The position numbers were made by a program, and so were the translations under genes. Below the pieces are notes generated by a model that ran no database searches, was not told the origin of the DNA, and worked only from the letters and a program-made list of their open reading frames with translations. Shown here one piece after another: positions 25,783-37,140 of a DNA stretch of 64,000 nt (positions within the stretch are counted from its first letter, which is position 1; each line of letters begins with the position of its first letter). Source of the stretch: Athene noctua (taxonomy: Eukaryota; Chordata; Aves; Strigiformes; Strigidae); the NCBI RefSeq assembly GCF_965140245.1, contig NC_134038.1:17098074-17162073 (forward strand). The letters are read 5' to 3'.

Positions 25783-26844
25783 ACTCCCAGGCCTTTAAAC
25801 ATCATTAAACAGAACAATGGTGAGCAGATCATTAGGAGACGAACAAGAAAGCGCCTTAACCCGGAGGCACTTCAGGCTGAGCAGCTAAACAAACAGCAGA
25901 GGGGTAGCAGTGAGGAACAAGTCAATGGAAGCCCCTTAGAGAGGAGGTCAGAGGATCATTTACCTGAAGGTCATCAAAGAGAAATTCAGCTTCCCAGCCT
26001 CAGTAAGTATGAGGCCCCAGGTTCATTGACTAAAAGCCATTCTGCTCAGCAGCCAATATTGGTCAGCCAAACTCTGGATATTCACAAAAGGATGCAACCT
26101 TTGCACATTCAGATAAAAAGTCCTCAGGAAAGTACTGGAGACCCAGGAAACAGTTCATCGATATCAGAAGGGAAAGGAAGCTCAGAGAGAGGCAGCCCGA
26201 TAGAAAAATACATGAGACCCGCGAAACACCCAAACTATTCACCACCTGGAAGCCCTATTGAAAAATACCAGTACCCACTTTTTGGACTTCCATTTGTACA
26301 CAATGACTTTCAGAGTGAAGCTGACTGGCTGAGATTCTGGAGTAAATATAAGCTGTCTGTTCCTGGGAATCCACACTACTTGAGTCACGTGCCTGGCCTA
26401 CCAAATCCTTGCCAAAACTATGTGCCTTATCCCACCTTTAATCTGCCTCCTCATTTTTCAGCTGTTGGATCAGACAATGACATTCCTCTAGATTTGGCGA
26501 TAAAGCATTCCAGACCTGGGCCAACTGCAAATGGTGCCTCCAAGGAAAAGAGTAAGGCACCATCAAATGTAAAAAATGAAGGTCCCTTGAATGTAGTAAA
26601 AACAGAGAAAGTTGATAGAAGTACTCAAGATGAACTTTCTACCAAGTGTGTGCACTGTGGCATTGTCTTTCTGGATGAAGTGATGTATGCTTTGCATATG
26701 AGTTGCCATGGTGACAGTGGACCTTTCCAGTGCAGCATATGCCAGCATCTTTGCACGGACAAGTATGACTTCACAACTCACATCCAGAGGGGCCTACACA
26801 GGAACAATGCACAAGCTGAAAAGAATGGAAAACCTAAAGAGTAA
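25783..26844 (+). CDS. TRPS1: TRPS1 terminal coding exon: NLS, SUMO sites, Ikaros-type double zinc finger
   Basis: The exon carries 353 codons plus a TAA stop at 26842, starting phase 0 after the acceptor GCAG. Features in order: the basic nuclear localisation signal RRRTRKR (25834-25854, last Arg equivalent to human Arg952); a Ser/Pro-rich low-complexity region with GSPIEKY repeated at 26191-26211 and 26248-26268; PLDLA at 26485-26499, which resembles a CtBP-binding motif; two SUMO consensus sites, VKNE (26569-26580) and VKTE (26596-26607), matching human Lys1192 and Lys1201; and two C-terminal Ikaros-type C2H2 fingers, 26647-26709 (C-x2-C, H-x3-H) and 26731-26799 (C-x2-C, H-x5-H). In the family the C-terminal region acts in repression, SUMO modification tunes it, and the preceding region binds RNF4. 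The ORF also opens upstream at 25768, but the first five codons are intron. The implied length matches the human protein over this exon. No frameshift or stop is seen. Confidence 0.97.
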   Translation, partial: TPRPLNIIKQNNGEQIIRRRTRKRLNPEALQAEQLNKQQRGSSEEQVNGSPLERRSEDHLPEGHQREIQLPSLSKYEAPGSLTKSHSAQQPILVSQTLDIHKRMQPLHIQIKSPQESTGDPGNSSSISEGKGSSERGSPIEKYMRPAKHPNYSPPGSPIEKYQYPLFGLPFVHNDFQSEADWLRFWSKYKLSVPGNPHYLSHVPGLPNPCQNYVPYPTFNLPPHFSAVGSDNDIPLDLAIKHSRPGPTANGASKEKSKAPSNVKNEGPLNVVKTEKVDRSTQDELSTKCVHCGIVFLDEVMYALHMSCHGDSGPFQCSICQHLCTDKYDFTTHIQRGLHRNNAQAEKNGKPKE

Positions 26845-26973
26845 ACCTTAGCACTTAGCACAATTAAACAGAAATAGGTTTCCTTGATGGGAATTCAATA
26901 GCTTGTAATGTCTTGTGAAGACCTATAAAGCACTTCATATAGAGAGCATGCCTTATCCAATATTAAATCCCTT

Positions 26974-27023
26974 GTTCTTTTTTTTTTTCTTCTTTTTTTT
27001 TTCTTTTTTTTTTTTTCCTTTTA
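26974..27023 (+). repeat. U-rich/pyrimidine tract in the TRPS1 3' UTR
   Basis: A run of about 50 bases almost entirely T with scattered C, starting about 130 bases after the stop codon. In the mRNA it would be a polypyrimidine tract of the kind bound by PTB, TIA1 or HuR-type proteins. It may also be only a length-variable repeat. Confidence 0.8.
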
Positions 27024-27213
27024 AATGAGTGGGTTACCAAGAAAAAAAGAACAGTTGGATGGTGGCCAGAAGGGGGAGAAGATATGGGACATGGCCCACC
27101 AAAGCTAGCCAGAATGCAGTGAATCATGGTGAATAACCTTGAGAAAATTTTACCGGACAATTAATACCTTTGCTGTAAGAGACATAACTGGCAAGAGTGC
27201 AAAGATGTGTATA

Positions 27214-27221
27214 TGTATATA
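27214..27221 (+). promoter_or_regulatory. Pumilio response element, first copy (TGTATATA)
   Basis: Perfect match to the PUM1/PUM2 consensus UGUANAUA in the sense strand of the TRPS1 3' UTR, 370 bases after the stop codon. PUM proteins usually lower stability or translation of such mRNAs. A second perfect copy lies 40 bases downstream. Confidence 0.55.
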
Positions 27222-27253
27222 CTGCTGCAGGGGTATAGTGAACATATGCACAT

Positions 27254-27261
27254 TGTATATA
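27254..27261 (+). promoter_or_regulatory. Pumilio response element, second copy (TGTATATA)
   Basis: Second perfect UGUANAUA match in the TRPS1 3' UTR. The close pairing with the copy at 27214 makes chance less likely, although local AT richness raises the background. Confidence 0.55.
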
Positions 27262-28128
27262 AGAACTAGACTTGTTAAATATACTGATGTTAAAAGGTCA
27301 TTTCTTTAATTTGGGCTAATTTCTGCCCTACAACATGCCTTAGGATCACTTTGTTCTCAAAGCTTTGGCAGCAATTTCATCTAGATGTTTCTCAGACTCT
27401 GCTGGTTTTTAGCTACCATTTTATCACTACATTCTTTCTGGCACACTTTAGTCTAGGAAAACCATTTTGTGCAAGTGAAGTCTCTTAATACAGAAGCCAC
27501 TCTCCGGGTTTAATTTGCATAGAACAAGGTAACCTGTATTTTATTTTAATATATTTTTAATATATTACATTTCTAAACCTTAAAGTCTAAGGTTACTTCT
27601 CCACAAGCTTAACATTACTATACATACCAGTCAATCCCTTCAGTAGACTTATACCAGCTTTTGCTAAGTAGCATTAAATGTCTTCATAGTACTTTTTAAT
27701 ACTTAAAGCTTTGTAAAAACTATCCATGAAGGGAAAGCTCCTCAGCATAACTGCTCAGGGAAATAGGGCTAAATAACTAAATATTAAATAATTGGTTAAA
27801 GGTGCTGTTAGACGAGCCTCCATGCTTGCTACAAGGGTGTACAAGAACTGACTTTAATCATTTTCATTATAGTGTCCCAACCAGTAGTTTATTATTTTGC
27901 CACAGGGATGTAGAAGATATTACAAGCTACTGGATGCACTGTCAGATTAACTTATTTCATTAAAGAAGTTGGGAGAACAAATAGAAAAAACCTTATTTTT
28001 CTAGTAAATATTAATGTATTACATTTCAAATAATGGTGCCTGACATATTGAATAATTATTTTCTACAGTGTACGTATGCAACAAAGATATTCCATCATGC
28101 ATTAGAGTCAGTTCTGGCTCTGCCTCGC

Positions 28129-28136
28129 TGTTTACA
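28129..28136 (+). promoter_or_regulatory. miR-30 family 8-mer seed match (TGTTTACA)
   Basis: An 8-mer site for the miR-30 family seed in the TRPS1 3' UTR. It overlaps the left arm of a 16-bp palindrome (28133-28148) whose right arm overlaps a miR-221/222 site. Confidence 0.5.
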
Positions 28137-28143
28137 TTTGCAA

Positions 28144-28151
28144 ATGTAGCA
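28144..28151 (+). promoter_or_regulatory. miR-221/222 8-mer seed match (ATGTAGCA)
   Basis: Perfect 8-mer match to the miR-221/222 seed in the TRPS1 3' UTR. TRPS1 is a reported direct target of miR-221/222 in human breast cancer cells, where loss of TRPS1 promotes epithelial-mesenchymal transition. The site at this place in a bird 3' UTR is consistent with a conserved target. It starts eight bases after the end of the miR-30 match. Confidence 0.6.
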
Positions 28152-31100
28152 AACAAGGTAATGAAGCAACTATTTCTATTGCAGTAGGTATCTTTTTTTC
28201 TGTGTGTGTGCATTAAAGTTGTAAACGATAACATGAAATGAATGAAATTTGTTGATATTAATGGTATGGAAAAACAAGAAGGAAATGAAAATATTTTTAT
28301 GCCTACTTAGGAAAAAAAGGGTAGCACTATTCATTCCAAGTACTTTTGTATTCTTAAGCTCTTAACTCACATTGTTATGCTTAAAATGATAAACATATAT
28401 CCTCTTTTTATTGCTTTGTCTGTGTTTCAGAAGAAACATTTCAGAAATTATTTTGATAAGTGCTGTTTGACGATGCAGCACTGATGTTTTATTGCATTCT
28501 GTAGTAGCATTGCACTCCATTTTTACAATATTACGCAGTTGCTTTTTTGTTTTGTTTGGGTTTGTTTCTTTTTCGCAGTGCAGGGTCTTAGTTCCTTATG
28601 GTTGAATGGCAGGTGTAGCTCAACTGGTTCATGAATGTTGCAGCAAATGAAGTTTAAAATGTCTTTCTGATATTATGTTGTCTTTTATTTCTCCATTCAT
28701 GCATTTTATTTTTTAAAATGTTCTATAAAAATATCTATGGACTAAGTCCTCACTTGAGATTATATGTAAAGGGTCCTATTCTGATCTCACTTACATGCCG
28801 CCTTTCTCAGATTTTCATGTAATTGAAACTAAAGCATCATAAAAAAAAGTTCTTGTATTTAACTTACTGAATCTCACCACTCTCCCCTCTAGAATTTGGT
28901 GCACTTACAAGATACTTAACCAGATAGAGAGGGAGGTGGAAGATAAAAGGAGAGGTGATAGGAAATGTCTTATAGGGTTTGGCAAAAGGAAAACCAGGGA
29001 GGAACTGGCCTAAACGTTCAGCACTTTGAAAGTCTTTGGAAAAATAATGTGCCTAAAGCAGCTGGCAGTGAGCGTCACCATGCATGAAAAGCACTTACAC
29101 AGTTGGTCACCAAGGTCTTGCGGACCTTGGCATTATTTTATGTGTTACATTTTCACACAGATGAAACATTATTGCACAGTTTCTCTGATTTGTTAGGCAC
29201 AGACAGGCTATTGTTCAGCATTAGGCTTTCATTCCTTCCTGCTCCACCCATTGCTTCTATACTGGTGAGCAGCATATGGAAAGTCCCACTCAATCTGTTC
29301 ATGGTTGAGTTCTATAACCCTTCAATAGTGTTCTAGGTTAGCAAAGGATATTGGGCCACATTCTTCTTCTTCTGTTTTTTAGATGGATCTCCAGCTTGAT
29401 ACCAGTGCCAGACAAAGTCTGGTTATGTTTTTACTATTGTTCTCCAATAATAAGTTCTGACTTGGTTTTTGTGGATTTATTTTTGTTGGGTATTTTTTTG
29501 TTTCTTTTTTTTCTGTGGGGACTGAAATAGATTGCCCGCGTTTTGTTACGTCAGGGTCCAGTGTGTGTCATTTTCAGTTTTTCCAAGAAACATGTTAGAC
29601 GCACTAAGTGATTTTTATCAGCTTCAGAAGTAGCTGCCTGCCGGTTTTCAGTAGTTACTGGTTTGACTTAACTTCATCTAAGACCTACCAGTTCCTGTGG
29701 CTTCTTCATTGATAGAAGCTGCATCTTCATGGCAAAATAATTTAGGGGGGGACATGCACATTATAAGACTTGAGCACCACCGTGTACTTCATAACACCTC
29801 TTGCTAAATTCAGAAGCAGAGGCCAATAACAGGAAATACACATATCAGGGTTTGGGGATGAGGAGAAATGAAATCTTATGAGTGCAAAGAACAAGACAGG
29901 TTTTTGAATGTTAGTATTGCACACCTAGATGGTGCAAATAAAATTTGGAAAAAGTTCATTGTTCTTGCCATGACATATTGAGATGTTCTAAGATTTCTGC
30001 TTTGTAAGAAATGGGATTTTGCCATAGCCTGTTCTATTTGATTGGGGTGGGAGGAGCGCAGTTTTGTTTCGTAACAAAACAGAGGTGACTCCATCCCTTT
30101 TCCAGACCCCCTCACAGTGGATATTAATCAAAAGGAAAATAAATCCCGACATTGAAAAAAAATAATCTTATTTAATAACTCTCAGGCAGAAACTAATGTT
30201 AGCACACACAAGTAGTTACGGCAACCACTGCTTTTCAATCGGGTTACAGCACTAAAAATTGAACTTTCACAGAATATTCTCAATTTGTCAGCGTCTTCAA
30301 GGTGTTGTGGTTCTCTTACTAAGGAATGATAGTTTGAGATCTTAAAATGTATCTCAAATTGGGCCACAGAATGTGTAGATGGTTCAAAACCAGATGATTT
30401 GTGGTGCCTGTCATTAATCAGTTTGCAGAATGGACAGTGTTTCCATTAACACTCTGTATAGCAGGATCTATCATGCAGCATCTTTTGCAAACTGGACTGT
30501 CTCTTAAGCTATCACGTGGCTGCTGCCCCCTAGGTTAATGCAGCAGGAGACAAAGATTTTCCAAAGCACCATTTGCATTCAGGTGCTAAACTCGGAGTTC
30601 TTTCCAAAAGAAGTTTTGCACCATATTGGCACTGTTCTGATGAAACTCCCTCTTAATTTTTCCTGGACCATCCAGAAAGGGGGAGCCACACTTGATACTT
30701 GTATCTCAGTTTTGCCTAAAAAATGTACCATTGCACATTGTGATATTTTAAAGAGAGAGAACAGAGGCATCTCAAAAAGTTGAGGCACGCTGTGGGTGAG
30801 ATTATTTTTGCAGTTAGAGGGGCAGCAGGACAAAAGTGATTGATGCTAATTGTATACAGTGCTGAAACGTAGTGGTTGTGCAATGGGGAGACCTGATTTG
30901 GCAACGGTGGATTAGTACTCAGTTCAGGGATGGACTTTCATGTCCATCTTTGGACTGGACAGTGTTACTTTGTAGTCATAACTACTTGCTTTATGTGCTA
31001 AGGATGTTGTCTACCATCTGCTTTTTGCCCAGGATGTCTAAATATATTCCAGTTCTTGCTCCTGTATTGATTTTTCTTGGCTGACTTAACATGCTAATTC

Positions 31101-31691
31101 CTAATACTGGTCAGGAAAAGCCAAAGAGATTAGAAGTTCACTTCTGTTCAGCCAGAAGGGTAGATATATTTTCTTCTGCTTCTGTGGAGACAGTTATGCT
31201 TGGCAAAGAATAGTGAACAATTTGTCAACATATTCCAAATGTGATAGATAAGTGAGAAATCCTTACAAAACTCTTCTATAAAGTTGAGATGAGCCAAGTA
31301 AAATGATTTACATAATTTCCTCACCTCAGAATAGGATTCCTCCCCTACCCTCTTCCTCACAATTTCATTTCATTCAGCCAGCTCTGGAAAGCTGGCAGTT
31401 GGTGAGGTGCTACCTATAAAGTAATTACATATAACCTGATTTACCTCTTTTTAAGAGGATAAAAGACAATTATTTAATGGCTTCCAGCCAGATAAATACC
31501 AGTTTCGTTTGATTTTTGGTTACACTTAGAAAAGTAAAATTCTCAGAATAAACACTGTAACAGCAACCACAGTTTTCCATTCCTATCATTTTGGCCTCTG
31601 AGCTCTATGTAGAAGGAGAACAGGAGAAAAGGAAACATCTCAAAATGCCATTGTAAATTTAGCTTGTAGAAAATTCACCAGCAGAAAAAGG

Positions 31692-31716
31692 AAAAAAAAA
31701 AAAAAAAAAAAAAAAA
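31692..31716 (+). repeat. A25 homopolymer in the TRPS1 3' UTR
   Basis: Uninterrupted run of 25 A. In oligo-dT primed cDNA libraries it would cause internal priming and could be mistaken for a transcript end. Confidence 0.9.
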
Positions 31717-31830
31717 GTACTTCATAAAGAATGACTTCATGTTGCTAAAAACCATCATTAAACTTGTAGCCCTGATTTGACTCTAGAATGTTGGCTCTTA
31801 ATGTTTTGTCCTTACAACACATGGATGTGT

Positions 31831-31876
31831 TTTTTGTTTTGTTTTGTTTTGGGTTTTTTGTTTTGTTTTGTTTTTT
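31831..31876 (+). repeat. GTTTT tandem repeat
   Basis: Imperfect GTTTT pentanucleotide repeat with an interruption (GGG then T6) in the middle, about 110 bases upstream of the best poly(A) signal. Confidence 0.85.
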
Positions 31877-31983
31877 GGTTTTCATAGTGCATGTTCATTT
31901 CTACTCACAAACATGTTCTTGGTGTATTTCTTATGCAAACAATCTTCAGGCAGCAAAGATGTCTGTTACATCTAAACTTGAAT

Positions 31984-31989
31984 AATAAA
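31984..31989 (+). promoter_or_regulatory. Candidate TRPS1 poly(A) signal AATAAA
   Basis: Canonical hexamer about 5.1 kb after the stop codon, followed within 60-110 bases by G/T-rich sequence including a G-rich run near 32070. The position agrees with the usual TRPS1 3' UTR length. Other hexamers nearby mean alternative sites are possible. Confidence 0.45.
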
Positions 31990-34900
31990 GTTTTACCACC
32001 AGTTATAAATAAGATTCATGTCATTGTTTCTGGGGAAAATGTAATGTCATAATGTCACTACACCATAGTGGGGGTGGGGAGAAAAACAATCCAGAGTCGA
32101 GCTGCTGTGAGAGCATCTGTGAGAAATGGCTGGTGATTATGGCTGAAGGGGAAAGGCAGCATTGCTGCAGTGGTAAATGCATGAAAAGAGAGGAGTTCCT
32201 TCAAAATCAGATTAGCCCTATTGCAGTCCTTCTACATTAAGGACTCTAGATGTGATCCAAAACTCATTCAAGTTTATGACAGGATTTAGAGTGGAAGTCT
32301 CTCTCCATTGGGTTTGAACTTTTTTTAATACTCCAGCAGCCTGGCATTACATTACTGGTTTTATTCTGCCCCAAGGAGGAGCTAATATTGGAATAACTTT
32401 GAGAAAGTACCTAAGAAAGGCTGATACTGAAATGTGATCTGTACCCCAGGGTTAACAAGTCTACCTTTCACACGAAGTCCATGGTGGTCTTTAAATAATC
32501 CCTGATACTCAGGGCTGTGGCTTCACATCACGCACACAACTCTTCCAGGAAGTCCTGCTGCCTCCCATGGCACAGGTTATTGACCTGAATCAAGAACAGA
32601 GAGTACCACCTACAATGTTGCCACCACCACTTCCTTTGGCAACCTCGGAGGTTTCCTCAGAGATCCTGACTTGGAGCACTGACCAAATCAGCTCAGCTTG
32701 GCATTTCTGTTCGGATGACCTCACAGCCCAGGGTGGTATGGCTCCCAGCCACCATTTCCATTATGCTGTAATTTCCTTTCTCCATAGGTTTTGTCTCATC
32801 TCCATGGTTGAGACTGTTCACACTCAGACAAAATGTTTTAAAGTAATGCAAAATGGTAAAATCTGTTTATAAGGTTAGAGTACAAAAGTTCTAGAGCTTA
32901 ATTTTAAAAGCACTATGCCAGAAATAACGTCCCACTGCAATTCATGCTTCCAGTGAATTCAGATGCAAGCCCTATGCATTTTCAGTCTCTTTTTAATTTC
33001 CTGAGATTAATAAAAATAATAACTGTAGTAAAGAGAAAAAGAGAAAAAAAGCTTTCAAAGGCAGGGAGAACCAGTTTTGGAGACATCAACTTTATGCTTA
33101 AACCTTACGCATTTTTTAAAAGGTGCTGTATGCAAAAGCTGATTGATATGCATTGTGTAAGACCGTATATATACACTCTATATATGTAAGAATATTTATA
33201 AAAACTATATATACACATATACAGAGATATACGTACATATTCACACAGAGAGAGAAACTTTTATATATGTACAGTGAAAGTCAGAATTTAGAAATCAAGT
33301 ATCTACCTGTTTTAAGAACATCTTTTGAGGATAACAAGTTTTAATCCAAATTTATGTTCTTGCTGTAAAACTATCCTTGACCAATGAAGTCTGTCTTTAA
33401 TCAGAGTTAAAGCCAGTGTTTAATACTGCACTTCTGTCTCCATATACTTAAGTGAGCTCATAATTGTAGGAGCTGATGACCTCAGATTTTCCTTTGTGGT
33501 TCTACTATTTGTATAGCCTACTTAGAGTGTTAATGCCTTCCTCTTCTAACAGCAGCTCCACATGTAAGCAGCTCGTATAAGTGCACACTGACATTGTTAT
33601 CAGGTCTTAATATGCAATTATAAGGTTTAAATTTGTGCCAAGAATCTACGGACTTACTGTTCTAGCAGCAGTATCCTTGATTATTTCCTATTTAGTTTTT
33701 ACTACTGCCGTATCTTGACATAGGTCAGAACTCTGTTGTCCCAGGTACAGCCAGGCCAAGAATATAAAAAGTAATACATCTGCTGGTAGCAGGCCCTGAC
33801 CCTCATCAAAGATTTATGTATGTATAAATTAAAGTTAAAAAAAAAAAAAGTATAGAAATAGGTGCTGACGCAGAAGAAAATGGACAGAATTAATAAGCAG
33901 TGTGCTTCATTCTGTATGAAGAGGAAGTGGGGTGCTTTCAGTATTATATTATTAATAGAAGAAATGGCGTGGTTATTTTACAACCTTATTTTTTATACAT
34001 TACAAAAACCACTGAGTATAAAATTGTGTTGACAGTGAGTGGGGATATAAAATCAACAAAACAGCAGAATATCAGTGAAAGTGTTCAGTTTCTGTGTCTG
34101 TACTGGAAGTTTAACTGTGATGGACAATTATGCTGGACAGCTGGGACAGCTGAAACCTGTTGGAAGTAGAGTTTGTACTGACACTAGCTTCCCTTGATTT
34201 CCCTGAAGAGTCTGACTAATCCTTGTGTGCAGAACAAGAGTATTGGTGGGTCCTTTCTGTAAATGAAAGTGTCTCCTGCACATCCAAAGGAATAGAAGTG
34301 TCTTTCACACATTGTGGTTACTATGTCAGTGGAAGCGTCTGATTCAATTCCAAATGCTACTGTGGAATTGACAGCTTAATGGTGAGATTGATACAGTGAC
34401 ATCTCTGTCACCTACCTCCAAACAGCTCCATCAGCACTGATACAATGTCAGTGTATTTGGCCAGAGAAGAAATACAACCATTCAAAAGAATAGAAGAGAA
34501 ATACATTAGAAAAGAACAAAAACTTCAGTTACAACACTGTGTAAAGATGATGGCTTAAATCTGCCACAGAGAGTCTTTAGGTTAACAATTTGTTTTGCAA
34601 AGGCAATCCAGCTGCTGTGGCCTTATTTCTGAGTGGCATAATTTATTCTATGATTTGTAGTACAAAAAGCAAAGCCTCAACAAAAAGCTAGCTCTCTTCT
34701 TAGTATGGCATTCTTTTAAGGAAACAAGACAATAAAGGAGTATAAAAATGGGTTAGGAAGGCTTTCAAATTATAATTTCTAAGGAAGGGAACTATAATAG
34801 ATATTTTCTTACCATTTCTTTTTGCAAAGAACAACTCTTGTAAAGCAAAATGAGAATATTTTCTTTCCCTTTTAATCAAAGTAGAGTATTTTCCTCCCTG

Positions 34901-35114
34901 ATAGAATCTGATAAAACAGGAAATATATTTCAGTGTATGAAAGTATGTGATGTGGAAGCCTTTCAGAAAGGTAAGGTGATTTTTCAAAGTTAATGTTCCT
35001 TAAGGGGAGCATTCACATTATGTACTTTGGACACCCAACTGTAAGTACATATTACAATCGTCATCTTCATACAGTCAGCTGAACATTCAGAGCAGGAGCT
35101 TATTAGATGTTCAT

Positions 35115-35188
35115 AGCCACCCACTGGAGGAGTCCAGACTGGATGATCTCCAGAGATCTCTTTTTGCCTAGATAATTTTGTGGTTATA
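35115..35188 (+). mobile_element. CR1 3'-end relic
   Basis: A short stretch resembling the terminal part of a CR1 3' UTR (a GGATGATCTCCAGAG-like block, then CCTAGATAATTTTGTG), in plus orientation. It is only about 70 bases long and degraded. Confidence 0.6.
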
Positions 35189-37140
35189 AACATTCACAAA
35201 TTCATTCAATTTGTGTTTCTCCCTTATGAGTATAGTATATACAGCAGGGAGCAATTGGAGACAAAGGCCAACAACAACTGAAGCACGTCTGTAGATGGAA
35301 ATGGTGGAGCACATCAAGAGCTCTCTAATACACGGGCCTTTGAGGCCAGAACTGAATGAAAATACAAAATAACGCCATTAAACACATGGCTCTTAACTGG
35401 AGCACAAAGGCTCTTCCATCTATTTATATTTTCATAATAACTCACTGCAATAAATCCCTAGTAATTACACATTAACCTCTACAATTAAGTATAACATGCT
35501 AGACTGCTGATGCACTGACATCATACTCACCAACACAACTTTTTTGCTAACTTCTATATTATCTATAAATTAAGCTGGGAATATTAACAGGCATTGGGTG
35601 GATGACTGTCTGCAAGGTTTAGTGGCTAGAGAAGTCCCTGGCACACTTTGGCTGGGGCCAGCTATGTGCTTCCGACCAGGTCCCAGGCACAGCTGGGGAG
35701 TTATCACAAAGGACACCATACCCAGTTCTCGGGGAAAGGGGTACGAACGGGTCTGTGTTACTTGTACCCATTCTCTTGGGGATAGTTTTACAGCAGGAAG
35801 CACCAAGAGCCATGGATACATCCTGAGCCAGCTGCCATGCTGCCTCAGTGTGTGGGCATGTTTTGGGGGCAGCAGGTTTGCAAGCAAAACTATGTACCAG
35901 TGTCCTCAGATCAGAGAATGGCCTTGACCATTTTTGCTTTACTAACATCGTCCTTGCCTCTATTTACTTATTCCCTTTCTGTGATGAGGGTGGCTGGAGC
36001 AGCTTTACCTGATCTTTTGATACCTGCATCTGCTGTATTTGACTGGTTAAGCTTTAAAGACAGAAGCACTTTTAGACTCTTTTTACATACAAAAATCGAC
36101 TTTAAGAAGGGGAAAATGTTTCTTGATACTGGGTGGGGGAGGTGATTTTATTATTGTTTAGCTCAGTTGTAGACAGAGCTATGCAATATGTACATAATAG
36201 ATGTCTGCACTTGATCAAATAGATCATAATCCTGCTTTCTGTTGTCTTACATTATACATTTTGCGGGCAAATCTTCAGCTCCTAGTAATACAAATAAAGA
36301 CACAACAACAATGAACATTCCCATGCTTCCAGTTTCAAAGAACAGAACATGGCCATCCATTCCAAGCTGTTACAATTGTAAACACTTTTGAGACAACACA
36401 GTTTTTCTTGCCCAGAAAAGGGCAAAGGGTTTGGTTTTTTTTAACACAAAATGCTTCAATGGTGTTGTGAAAGCTTCTCAAAAAGGACTTGTTTCAACAC
36501 ATTTTCAGTGAGCTTTACTTAGAATTTAATAAGTTTTATTTCAGCTCCCATTCTAGAAAGATTTTAGTTTGACAGCAGAAAAATTCCCATCTGTGTCTAT
36601 ATTCCACATTTAAATGAGTATTCTTGCTAGCTCTTTCATGGAAGCCACTCTATAAACAAATCCTGAACTACCTTAATTATTTAGTAAAAAAACTCTAGGT
36701 GCAGCTTTTTAACATCATATAATTCTCGTCTTTGAAGATGCACTCACTCATTCTCTGACATCACCTACTAATCTAAAGCCATAGTTTGCTGTGATTTTTT
36801 TCGTCATGACATTGTACGATATTCTCTGTGTGCTAGGCAAATTAGTGTATTAAAAAGATTTTAATGGAAAATACACAATTAACTTCCACATAACTTGTTT
36901 CAGATTGTGCAGAACAAAAATAGTAGAGATTAATTTACCTACACAGGGCACTAATTTTGCACTTAAGCTAGCTTTCTCCATTTCCTGAAGAGAGAGTGTG
37001 CTGCTGGTGAAGAGACAAGGAATAACACAGAACTGCCTAAATTACTGGCACATACAAAAGGGCATACTTTACCCTGCCTACAGTCTAAGATGATAAAGAC
37101 ATTTCGCAGCAGAACGCCTAAAAGCAGAAAGCCTAAATAT

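Larger units (their letters stand above)
26845..32010 (+). other. TRPS1: TRPS1 3' UTR (3' end uncertain)
   Basis: Non-coding, AT-rich sequence that directly follows the stop codon. Human TRPS1 mRNA has a 3' UTR of roughly 5-6 kb, so a similar length would end near 32-33 kb. I set the end just after the AATAAA at 31984-31989, which is followed by G/T-rich sequence. Earlier hexamers are at 29937, 30138 and 31547; later ones (33009, 35448 region, 36294 region) cannot be excluded. The region holds a U-rich tract just after the stop, two Pumilio elements, adjacent miR-30 and miR-221/222 seed matches, an A25 tract and a GTTTT repeat. No ORF in it looks real. Confidence 0.55.

Noticed and set aside
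33165..33260. TATATA/CACA-rich stretch as a promoter
   Set aside because: Low-complexity alternating sequence without other promoter signals; better seen as simple repeat.
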